Shown: in pieces, positions 1 to 5,630 of the stretch
Position numbering within the stretch: the first letter of the stretch is position 1
How the letters are laid out: each line of letters starts with the position of its first letter
Source of the DNA: Thermoflexales bacterium
GTDB taxonomy: Bacteria > Chloroflexota > Anaerolineae > S140-20
Direction of reading: 5' to 3'
DNA length: 9,438 nucleotides
Assembly: GCA_015484715.1 (NCBI GenBank)
Contig: WFUY01000281.1
Location: 1-9,438, forward strand
The notes under the pieces: generated by a model
Told to the model about the DNA's origin: nothing
Database searches by the model: none
What the model saw: only the letters and a program-made list of their open reading frames with translations
Program-made: the position numbers and the translations under genes

Positions 1-72
1 CCGGGTGAGGTGCTGCGCCTGCGGGATCGGGAGGGGGAGCTGATCGCGACTTTCCCCATCCCCCAGGAGTGA
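1..72 (+). CDS. C-terminal tail of an unidentified protein (5' truncated by window edge)
   Basis: Frame 1 is open from the first base and ends at a TGA at 70-72, giving 23 residues that begin PGEVLRLRDREGEL and end IPQE. The tail alternates charged and hydrophobic residues and looks like ordinary coding sequence with GC-rich third positions. It is too short to assign to a family. The gene lies 39 bp upstream of the DUF1992 gene on the same strand, so the two may share a transcript. The evidence for coding is the open frame and codon character only. Confidence 0.55.
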   Translation, partial: PGEVLRLRDREGELIATFPIPQE

Positions 73-74
73 GG

Positions 75-88
75 GGGGAGATCTCCCC
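75..88. repeat. 14-bp perfect palindrome upstream of the DUF1992 gene
   Basis: GGGGAGATCTCCCC is fully self-complementary. It lies just after the stop of the upstream partial gene and 23 bp before the DUF1992 start codon. It could be a dimeric-regulator operator or a small RNA hairpin in the intercistronic leader. There is no T-tract after it, so it is not an intrinsic terminator. A chance palindrome in GC-rich sequence cannot be excluded. Confidence 0.3.
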
Positions 89-111
89 GAGGACACCGAG
101 GAGCCCTGGAA

Positions 112-618
112 ATGGGGTACCGGCAGGACGATGATCCCGAGAAGCCCTGGCGGCTCCTGGTAGAGGAGCGCATCCGGGAGGCGCAGGAGGCCGGCCTCTT
201 CGACAACCTGCCGGGGGCGGGCCAACCCATCCATTGGGAGGACGAGAGCATGGTGGAGCCCGACTGGCGGCTGGCCTTCCGCCTGCTGCGCCAGCACGGG
301 TTCGCACCGGACTGGATCGAGCTGGACAAAGCGATCCGTCAGAGGATCGAGCAGGCCCGCCGGAGCCTGCGACGCTCCTGGCGCTGGCGGCAGGAACGGC
401 TACCCGACGCACTGCCAGAGGAACGGGTCCTCTTAGAGGCGGAATGGGACCGCGCCCTGGACGCCTTCGCCAGAGCCATCGAGGAGCTCAATGCGCAGAT
501 CGAAATCTTCAACCTGAAGGTGCCCATTGCGCGTCTACAACGGCTTCCCCTCCGCCTGGAAGAGGAGTTGGCCCGGCTGGAGGCGGAAGAGGTAGACGAC
601 ACGACCGCGACTCTCTGA
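112..618 (+). CDS. DUF1992 / DnaJ homologue subfamily C member 28-like protein
   Basis: This 168-residue protein carries the DUF1992 (DNAJC28 conserved domain) signature. At residues about 12-41 it reads PWRLLVEERIREAQEAGLFDNLPGAGQPI, matching the family pattern of a helix containing E-x-I-R-E-A followed by G-x-F-D-N-L-P-G-x-G-x-P. Residues about 50-165 are helical and charged and include the family's second motif (ELNAQIEIFNLKVP, then LQRLPL). No J-domain is present, which is normal for the bacterial stand-alone form. The molecular role of the family is not established. The ATG at 112 is preceded by GAGGAG at 98-103 with 8-nt spacing. The gene ends 24 bp before the Xre/alpha-CTD regulator on the same strand, so they are probably co-transcribed. 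Confidence 0.88.
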   Translation: MGYRQDDDPEKPWRLLVEERIREAQEAGLFDNLPGAGQPIHWEDESMVEPDWRLAFRLLRQHGFAPDWIELDKAIRQRIEQARRSLRRSWRWRQERLPDALPEERVLLEAEWDRALDAFARAIEELNAQIEIFNLKVPIARLQRLPLRLEEELARLEAEEVDDTTATL

Positions 619-642
619 CAGCACAAGGCGAGGCACGTCCCT

Positions 643-1140
643 ATGAGCACTAAGCGGCGACCAGATCACCCGTGGGATGGGAAACGGATTCGGGCCCTGC
701 GCCACTTCCTGGGCCTGACCCAAAAGGAGATGGCTGAGCGGTTGGGCACAGATCAACAGCGGGTCAGCGAGTGGGAGCGGGGAGCCCACCGGCCCAGCCG
801 CATTACAGCCACGTTGCTCAGCATGGTGGCGGAACGCAGCGGGTTCGTCTACTCCGAGGAGGGTGAGGAACCCGCCCCGATGGGGGGCGAGACCCTCTCC
901 CAGTGGCGAGAGCGTCCTATCACCGCCCTCCACCTGCCTCCACGCATCGTCCGCCTTCTGCACCAAGCAGGCATTACCCAGGTAGGAGAGGTGCTGGACT
1001 GGTTGCAGGAGGGGGAGAAGCGCCTGCTGGCGATCCCGGGCTTCGGACGTCGTTCCCTGGAGGCCCTCCGCCAGCGGCTCATCGAGCGGGGGCTGCTCTA
1101 CGGGGAGGCAGGAAGCTCCGAGGGAAAGACCACGGAATAA
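643..1140 (+). CDS. Xre-family HTH regulator fused to an RNA polymerase alpha-CTD-like domain
   Basis: This protein has 165 residues. Residues about 14-64 form an Xre/Cro-type helix-turn-helix: IRALRHFLGLTQKEMAERLG is helices 1-2 and QQRVSEWERGAHRPS is the recognition helix with the classic S-x-W-E-R-G. A polar linker (about 70-92) leads to residues about 93-152, which resemble the C-terminal domain of RNA polymerase alpha: hydrophobic helix, LLHQAGITQVGEVLDWL, then LLAIPGFGRRSLEALRQRL. This matches the alpha-CTD pattern of 'L..AGI.TVG.L......LL.I..FG.KSL.E....L'. The inference is a sequence-specific DNA-binding protein with a second helix-hairpin-helix DNA- or RNAP-contacting module. The ATG at 643 has a modest GAGG at 630-633. 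The two domain calls are strong; the target and the direction of regulation are unknown. Confidence 0.85.
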   Translation: MSTKRRPDHPWDGKRIRALRHFLGLTQKEMAERLGTDQQRVSEWERGAHRPSRITATLLSMVAERSGFVYSEEGEEPAPMGGETLSQWRERPITALHLPPRIVRLLHQAGITQVGEVLDWLQEGEKRLLAIPGFGRRSLEALRQRLIERGLLYGEAGSSEGKTTE

Positions 1141-1200
1141 GGCGACCAGCCCTCGACGGTCCAACAGGGGATCATTTTCTAAAAATCAGGCCGAAAGGGC

Positions 1201-1229
1201 TTGACAGCCGACACGACCTGGTGTATAAT
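1201..1229 (+). promoter_or_regulatory. Perfect-consensus sigma70 promoter
   Basis: TTGACA at 1201-1206 and TATAAT at 1224-1229 are both exact consensus hexamers separated by exactly 17 bp. An A/T-rich tract at 1171-1188 lies upstream, about where an UP element could lie (slightly distal). The predicted transcription start is near 1236. The only downstream gene on this strand is the 63-residue ORF at 1301, so this is probably its promoter and a strong one. The predicted start falls inside the left arm of a hairpin (see the next feature). Confidence 0.85.
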
Positions 1230-1232
1230 TAG

Positions 1233-1257
1233 GGCGCTCCTGAGGAGCGCTTTTTTT
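1233..1257 (+). terminator. Intrinsic-terminator-like hairpin overlapping the predicted transcription start
   Basis: GCGCTCC (1234-1240), loop TGA, GGAGCGC (1244-1250) is a perfect 7-bp stem, followed at once by seven T residues (1251-1257). That is a standard Rho-independent terminator shape. It could end transcripts arriving from the DUF1992 and Xre/alpha-CTD genes 93 bp upstream. For RNA started at the 1201-1229 promoter it would be the extreme 5' end, where it could act as a stabilising 5' hairpin, a release site for very short RNAs, or an attenuator. The shape is certain; the function is inferred. Confidence 0.7.
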
Positions 1258-1300
1258 ACCCGCCACCCACACGAATTGGTGTCGAGAAAGGGAGGAAACG

Positions 1301-1492
1301 ATGGGCACGTATGGATTGCAAGGCGTGATCCGAGCCTGGGAGCTGGGCAAGATCACCACGGAGCAGGCCATCGGGCAGATTCTGCTCCTCCTGGTCGCTC
1401 TGGAAGAACGGTTGCGGGAGATCGAGCAGCAGATGGAATGGCTGCGCCGTCGCCCCCACACCGGCTCACCGGAGACCGACCATCAGGTCTGA
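1301..1492 (+). CDS. Small helical protein of unknown function (63 aa)
   Basis: The ORF encodes 63 residues starting MGTYGLQGVIRAWELGKITTEQAIGQ. The ATG at 1301 is preceded by a strong ribosome-binding site (GGGAGG, 6-nt spacing), and a consensus promoter lies about 100 bp upstream, so expression is well supported despite the small size. Residues about 23-50 (QAIGQILLLLVALEERLREIEQQMEWLRRR) look like one long amphipathic helix capable of coiled-coil formation. There is a short polar tail. No signal peptide is seen, and the hydrophobic run is too short and too charged at its end for a clear membrane span. I do not recognise the family. Its last 10 bp overlap the 3' end of nurA tail to tail (1483-1492), with no terminator between them. 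Confidence 0.65.
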   Translation: MGTYGLQGVIRAWELGKITTEQAIGQILLLLVALEERLREIEQQMEWLRRRPHTGSPETDHQV

Positions 1493-2700
1493 CCCCGGAC
1501 CACTGCTTTGGAAGCGGCCTTGGCCGAGGGCCGAGCTGCCTGCTTCCGCTCCCGCAGCGCCATCTGGATGAGCATCTCCAGGTGGCGCTTTTCTTCTCCT
1601 CCGATAACGGCCAACTCATCGGCCCGTGCCAGGATGTAGGGGTAGGGTGTGGCGGCCAACAGGGCGCACTGATGGTAGATGAGGGCGTGCACTTGGGCCA
1701 GTAGGGCTTTGTCCGTCGCCACCCAGGCCGGCACCTCCACCCGAGCCAGGACCGGAGTCATAGCCTGGCCCGCCCCCTCCCGTCGAGGCGCGACGTTGAG
1801 GTAGAAGAAGTGGATCTCGTGGCTGGCAGCGTAGTTCTTGAAGTCTCGGTTGCGCGGCGACATCGTGACGAAGAGGGCCGAGCGCTCGCCAGGCCCCAAC
1901 AGGCTCCCGAAGAGGTCCCGATCCAGGACGCCCGCCAGCGGGCCGTGGGTGCTCAGGGCAGCTCGGCTCATCCGGTTCCTCTCCAGCCCGGCCAGGTGCA
2001 GGAGACTGACCACGCCGGTGCTCAGGGGGCGGTCCACGTAGCCCGCCAGCGCTGCACCGGCATCCTGCACCTTCGTCAGCGCCTCCAGGTAGGCCCGATG
2101 GTACTGCTCCTGCTCCCGCTGGCTCAGCCCCTCCAGGGCCGACCAGAAGAGAAGCCCTCCATCGGTCAAGGCAACGACCGGGGCCTCGTGCCGGTGGGTC
2201 CAGACCAGCTCGGCCAGGAGGGTGATCTCTTGCAGGTCTCGGCGGGCGTTAACCCGTCCTGCCGTCACCGGTTGCTCGTCGCTGACCATCACCTCTTCGG
2301 GATCATAGACCAGCGTGGGCTCGATAAAGGTCTCCGGCGCTTCCCCGCTGCCGTGGCGGATGAGGATCGCCCCCACATTGATCAGGTAATAGAGAGCCGG
2401 CGCGTGGCGGTCGGGAGGGATCTGGGACCCATCGGCGGCGATGAGGGTGGCCCGCTGGGGGAGGGGAGGAAGAGGCTGAGGAACCGCCAGCGGTTCACCA
2501 CAGGGACGGGCTCCCCGATAACCCAAGTCCCTGGCGATGGCATCCTCCACCCGCTCCTGAAGCTCTGCCAGCCGTTCGGAGAAACGGTCAAGCCGACGCC
2601 GGGCCTCCTCAACTCGACCGGAGAGCCGGATAGCCCGATCGGCCAGCACCTGGGCCAGCGCTTCCACTTGAGGAGTCACTTTGGCCAGAGCGAGGGACAA
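1483..2700 (-). CDS. nurA: NurA-domain nuclease (DNA end processing)
   Basis: This 405-residue protein carries the NurA signature. After an N-terminal helical/coiled-coil stretch (about 10-58) comes TLIAADGSQIPPDRHAP (about 85-101), whose Asp90 is the expected metal-binding acidic residue of the DGSQ motif. A second acidic motif, VVALTDGGLLFW, has Asp180. The C-terminal segment (TPYPYILARADELAVIGG) is also family-like. NurA proteins are Mn-dependent 5'-3' exo/endonucleases that usually work with the HerA helicase in double-strand-break resection; no herA is in the window. The start is TTG at 2698-2700, chosen because GGGAGG lies 5 nt upstream and no in-frame ATG fits. The gene lies 44 bp downstream of the metallophosphoesterase and is probably co-transcribed. 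Its tail is lysine/alanine-rich. Confidence 0.85.
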   Translation of the reverse strand: MSLALAKVTPQVEALAQVLADRAIRLSGRVEEARRRLDRFSERLAELQERVEDAIARDLGYRGARPCGEPLAVPQPLPPLPQRATLIAADGSQIPPDRHAPALYYLINVGAILIRHGSGEAPETFIEPTLVYDPEEVMVSDEQPVTAGRVNARRDLQEITLLAELVWTHRHEAPVVALTDGGLLFWSALEGLSQREQEQYHRAYLEALTKVQDAGAALAGYVDRPLSTGVVSLLHLAGLERNRMSRAALSTHGPLAGVLDRDLFGSLLGPGERSALFVTMSPRNRDFKNYAASHEIHFFYLNVAPRREGAGQAMTPVLARVEVPAWVATDKALLAQVHALIYHQCALLAATPYPYILARADELAVIGGEEKRHLEMLIQMALRERKQAARPSAKAASKAVVRGQT

Positions 2701-2744
2701 GGCGACCTCCCTTCTCCAGGCGGAGAACCCATCGGAGGGCCTTC

Positions 2745-3482
2745 CTACCGCCCATAAGCCAGGCGCTCGATGAGGCGGGCCGGCATCCCTCGGGCGCGCA
2801 TCTTCTCCTGGGTGATCTCCACAGGGTATGGAATACGTCGGTGATCCCAGGTCATCGTCTCCGTGTCCAGGATGGCGTAGCTGGCCCTGGGATCCCCATC
2901 ACGGGGTTGCCCCACACTACCAGGGTTGACGAGCGCCCGAGCCTCGCCCAGGGGCATCCGCTCCCTAAAGGGCGGCAGCAGCGTCTGACACCCTTCACCG
3001 CTGGGGGTGACGATCCGACGGAAGATGACGGGAATGTGGGTGTGGCCAATGAGGCAGTAAGGGGTGTCGAAGTAGGCGAAGTTCCGCTGAGCGATGAGGG
3101 GATCGAGGACGTATTCCCACACAGGCTGGCGAGGGCTGGCGTGGGCCAGGGTGAAGGAGTCCTGGACGAGATTGGTGGGGAGAGATTCCAGGTAAGCCCG
3201 GCTGGCCGGCGTCAGCTCCCGCTGGGTCCAGAGCACAGCGACGCGGGCATCGGTGTTGAAGCTCTGAATGTCCAGCCTCCCCAGTGCCGCCCAATCGTGA
3301 TTTCCGGCCAGGCAGAGGTGGGGGAAGTCCTGCAGGCGGGCGATACATTCATTGGGATCGGGGCCGTAGCCCACCATATCCCCCAGACACCAAATGAAGT
3401 CGAACTCACCAGCAGCGTGGGCCAGGACGGCCTCAAAGGCCGCCAGGTTGGCGTGAATATCCGAGATGACCAGGTAGCGCAT
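2745..3482 (-). CDS. Calcineurin-like metallophosphoesterase (YfcE/MJ0936-like)
   Basis: This 245-residue protein shows the full metallophosphoesterase motif series: D8-x-H10 in MRYLVISDIHANL, GD at 34-35 (CLGDMVGYGP), GNHD at 60-63, AHAS with His114, and GHTH at 146-149. These supply the ligands of the two-metal centre. The G-Y-G-P-D-P-N-E stretch after the GD motif is typical of small single-domain phosphodiesterases of the YfcE/MJ0936 group, which hydrolyse phosphodiesters; the physiological substrate is unknown. There is no signal peptide, so it is cytoplasmic. The ATG at 3480-3482 is preferred because the product then begins directly at the first beta strand; a TTG at 3495-3497 would add five residues. 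It is the first gene of a probable two-gene unit with nurA. It is too short to be Mre11. Confidence 0.85.
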   Translation of the reverse strand: MRYLVISDIHANLAAFEAVLAHAAGEFDFIWCLGDMVGYGPDPNECIARLQDFPHLCLAGNHDWAALGRLDIQSFNTDARVAVLWTQRELTPASRAYLESLPTNLVQDSFTLAHASPRQPVWEYVLDPLIAQRNFAYFDTPYCLIGHTHIPVIFRRIVTPSGEGCQTLLPPFRERMPLGEARALVNPGSVGQPRDGDPRASYAILDTETMTWDHRRIPYPVEITQEKMRARGMPARLIERLAYGR

Positions 3483-3517
3483 AGTTCCTGTCCCCAACGA
3501 TGGATCGTCGCAGGCAT

Positions 3518-3526
3518 ATCATACCA
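3518..3526 (-). promoter_or_regulatory. Candidate extended -10 promoter for the metallophosphoesterase-nurA unit
   Basis: On the minus strand the sequence reads TGG-TATGAT, an extended -10 (TG-N-TATGAT, 5 of 6 to TATAAT), about 35 bp upstream of the ATG at 3482. No good -35 hexamer lies at 16-18 bp spacing, which fits an extended -10 promoter or an activator-dependent one. The start site would be near 3511. Moderate to weak evidence. Confidence 0.4.
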
Positions 3527-3560
3527 TATTCCCAAGCTTTTGGGTAGGGGGCAAGCCCGA

Positions 3561-3577
3561 ACTTCGATTTCCGAAGT
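3561..3577. repeat. 17-bp inverted repeat ACTTCG-N5-CGAAGT
   Basis: A perfect 6-bp inverted repeat with a 5-nt centre lies about 80 bp upstream of the metallophosphoesterase start, close to its candidate promoter (roughly -50 to -66 from the inferred start site). The spacing suits a dimeric regulator site. No T-tract follows, so it is not a terminator. A regulator is not identifiable from the sequence. Confidence 0.35.
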
Positions 3578-3818
3578 CTCCCCAAGACGATCTTGACCTG
3601 TAACCGTTCACCCTCCCGCAGGTTAGGCGCGTTTCCGACACGAAACCGTGCTTCCAATAGCCCATCGGGGCTGAAAGCGCCTTCGACCGGTGACCTGCGG
3701 GAAGGTAAGCTGAATAGATATGAGCGTGACCAAAAGTTGTTGAATCGCCGGGCGACTGGCAGGTTGGGTGAGTGAGGGGCACCGGCGTCTGGATGGGTCT
3801 CCTCGACCGGTTTCCGGT

Positions 3819-3849
3819 CAACGAATGGGGGAACGAATAAACGAAGGGG
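3819..3849. repeat. Intergenic ACGAA-type repeat, copy 1
   Basis: Three ACGAA units start at 3821, 3833 and 3841, with ACGAATGGGG as the first block. The order and spacing (12 then 8 bp) nearly match the second copy at 5480-5506 (11 then 8 bp), which also starts with ACGAATGGGG. It is immediately preceded by the GACCGG-TTT-CCGGTC hairpin (3805-3819). It looks like a degraded copy of an interspersed non-coding repeat. Confidence 0.5.
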
Positions 3850-3900
3850 TTTGCTGCAGGACGGATGGGGCGGATGAGGGCTTCATCGTGACCGCCTGAC

Positions 3901-3929
3901 CCAACGACCAAACGACCAAGCGACCACGA
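3901..3929. repeat. Short tandem repeat, four imperfect units of CCAA(A/G)CGA
   Basis: Units CCAACGA, CCAAACGA, CCAAGCGA and CCACGA run head to tail. A 7-bp inverted repeat, CATCGTG (3884-3890) and CACGATG (3925-3931), brackets most of it, so the array could sit in a hairpin loop. There are no spacers, so it is not a CRISPR. It may be a slippage-derived repeat or part of a larger interspersed element. Confidence 0.5.
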
Positions 3930-4082
3930 TGGGTGGTTCCCCCTGGTCAGCGGGCCGGGCAACGGGCCAAGATTCCCCAACCAGGCGGGAGGGAGGGGGG
4001 CGAGGGTATGGACGAGCGCCCTCCAACCCATTTTGGTCACACCCTTTTGAATAGGCTCGAAAGGATGGGCACCCTGCAAAGT

Positions 4083-4115
4083 GCGGGGGCCATCCCGAGA
4101 CGGGATGGCCCCCGC
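4083..4115 (-). terminator. Strong 15-bp-stem hairpin downstream of the SOD gene
   Basis: GCGGGGGCCATCCCG, a 3-nt AGA loop, and CGGGATGGCCCCCGC form a perfect 15-bp stem. On the minus strand it begins 22 nt after the sod stop codon. Only a weak T-run follows (ACTTTG), so it may work as a poor intrinsic terminator, a Rho-stop 3'-end stabiliser, or both. It is the most stable hairpin I can see in the window, and the best candidate for the 3' end of the peroxiredoxin-SOD transcript. Confidence 0.65.
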
Positions 4116-4137
4116 CCACCGAAGCCCTAGGGGGCGA

Positions 4138-4755
<618 letters not shown>

Positions 4756-4821
4756 CGGGGTACTCCTTTCTGTCATCTTGACGGTTCCAACATCGGTCGT
4801 GAGGGGATTGGGAGAACTCGG

Positions 4822-5298
4822 TCAACCAGGTGCCTGGCCCGATAGGTGGACCAGCGCATCCACGATCTCACCGACATCGGGCACCTGGAGAATCTCGTTC
4901 TGCTGAATGTGGGCGATCCGGCCCTCGGCGTCTATGACGAAAGTGGTGCGGGCGGCGATCCCTTTGTCTTCCAGGTAGACACCGTACTTTCGCGCGACCT
5001 CACCCTTGGGGTGGAAGTCGGCCAGGAGCGGATAGGTGATGCCCATCTTCTGGGCGAAGGCCCTGTGGGCCCAGACGCTGTCCACGCTGATGCCGAGGAC
5101 CTGGGCGTCCAGAGCGTTCAGCCGGCTCATATCTTCGACGAAGCAGGCGTGTTCCTGGCTGCAGACAGGGCTGAAGTCGAGGGGGTAAAAGGCCAGAACC
5201 ACGGGCCGACCTCGGAGGTCGCTCAACCGATAGGTCTGGTCGTCATGGCCTGGAAGGGTGAAATCGGGGGCAGGATCGCCCACCTTGAGGGTTGTCAT
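4822..5298 (-). CDS. Peroxiredoxin (AhpC/TSA superfamily, PrxQ/AhpE-like)
   Basis: The 158-residue protein has a thioredoxin-fold peroxiredoxin architecture: VGDPAPDFTLPGHD (6-19), LSDLRGRPVVLAFYPLDFSPVC with peroxidatic Cys46, then GISVDSVWAHRAFAQKMGITYPLLAD and AARTTFVIDAEGRI with the conserved Arg. It reduces peroxides using a thiol donor. The residue three before the cysteine is Ser43, where most family members have Thr. A second cysteine lies at 52, six residues after Cys46; in classical BCP/PrxQ the resolving cysteine is five residues on, so the mechanism is uncertain. The start at 5296-5298 is fixed by AGGAGGT 4 nt upstream; the open frame extends far upstream but that part is not coding. 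First gene of the operon with sod. Confidence 0.92.
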   Translation of the reverse strand: MTTLKVGDPAPDFTLPGHDDQTYRLSDLRGRPVVLAFYPLDFSPVCSQEHACFVEDMSRLNALDAQVLGISVDSVWAHRAFAQKMGITYPLLADFHPKGEVARKYGVYLEDKGIAARTTFVIDAEGRIAHIQQNEILQVPDVGEIVDALVHLSGQAPG

Positions 5299-5394
5299 CT
5301 TGACCTCCTGATGCGCAGAATTATCCAATTCAGACCTACTTTTCAGAAAAAGACCTCTAAAAAAACCTGACTGGGTGGCCTTGCTTTGGCTCGG

Positions 5395-5423
5395 ATTATA
5401 CTCCAGAACTCCCAAAGAGGCAA
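5395..5423 (-). promoter_or_regulatory. Sigma70-type promoter of the peroxiredoxin-SOD operon
   Basis: On the minus strand TTGCCT (5418-5423, 4 of 6 to TTGACA) and TATAAT (5395-5400, exact) are separated by 17 bp. The inferred start near 5388 gives a leader of about 90 nt before the peroxiredoxin ATG. The leader contains a run of seven U residues (from 5358-5366) but no convincing hairpin before it. This is the best promoter match upstream of the operon. Confidence 0.7.
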
Positions 5424-5440
5424 GAGGATTGAGTGACCGG

Positions 5441-5581
5441 TGATTACCCATATCTTTGGAGATAGGGAGACGAGCCGGCCACGAATGGGGCACGAATACA
5501 CGAATTAAGGACCGCCCCATTCGTGAGAAATTCGTGGACGGCCTGCTACGGACCACTCTCTCGCTCACTTGTGGGTAATTA
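5441..5581. repeat. Palindromic intergenic element with CACGAAT repeats (copy 2), possibly MITE-like
   Basis: The core is CACGAATGGGGC (5480-5491) facing its perfect 12-bp reverse complement GCCCCATTCGTG (5514-5525). Further CACGAAT units start at 5491 and 5499, and an ATTCGTG unit lies at 5530-5536. CACGAATT (5499-5506) pairs with AATTCGTG (5529-5536). The outer ends TGATTACCCA (5441-5450) and TGGGTAATTA (5572-5581) are inverted repeats matching at 9 of 10 positions, which could mark the boundaries of a roughly 141-bp non-coding element. No target-site duplication is evident. The first block resembles the repeat at 3819-3849. The boundaries are tentative. Confidence 0.5.
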
Positions 5582-5601
5582 ACAGAACCAGAGGGACAGG
5601 C

Positions 5602-5630
5602 TTGCCAAGGGGCTACTTTTATGCTAAAGT
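5602..5630 (+). promoter_or_regulatory. Candidate promoter of the receiver-ATPase operon
   Basis: TTGCCA (5602-5607, 5 of 6 to TTGACA) and TAAAGT (5625-5630, 4 of 6 to TATAAT) have 17-bp spacing. The start site would be near 5637, about 80 nt upstream of the chosen start codon. It lies just outside the palindromic element. It is the best sigma70 match I found here, but the -10 is weak. Confidence 0.45.

Larger units (their letters stand above)
3498..4137. other. 640-bp gene-free interval with palindromes and short repeats
   Basis: No frame on either strand encodes a protein that looks real; the open frames have skewed composition and no recognisable motif. It holds several inverted repeats: ACTTCG-5-CGAAGT (3561-3577), GTTTC-6-GAAAC (3631-3646) and GACCGG-TTT-CCGGTC (3805-3819). 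It also holds an ACGAA-type repeat (3821-3845), a tandem repeat (3901-3929) and the 15-bp-stem hairpin downstream of the SOD gene. No tRNA or other structured RNA gene was recognised. The two genes bordering it are the start of the metallophosphoesterase unit and the end of sod, both on the minus strand. Confidence 0.6.

Noticed and set aside
1810..2757. Open frame of 315 codons on the plus strand
   Set aside because: Antisense to nurA and running past its start. Composition is typical of an antisense frame of a GC-rich gene, with no motif and no ribosome-binding site.
2745..3482. Mre11 nuclease
   Set aside because: The protein has the phosphoesterase motifs but is only 245 residues and lacks the DNA-binding cap expected of Mre11. 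It fits the small YfcE/MJ0936-type group better.
2841..3596. Open frame of 251 codons on the plus strand
   Set aside because: Antisense to the metallophosphoesterase, which has all its metal-binding motifs on the minus strand.
3901..3929. CRISPR array
   Set aside because: The units are about 8 bp, imperfect and contiguous with no spacers, and no cas genes are present.
3519..4079. Long open frame on the minus strand in the repeat-rich gap
   Set aside because: The product is rich in Pro, Ser and Arg, has no domain-like pattern, and is interrupted by palindromes and tandem repeats that explain the lack of stops.
3498..4137. tRNA or structured RNA gene in the gap
   Set aside because: No cloverleaf arms, T-loop consensus or known riboswitch motif were seen. 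The hairpins are isolated.
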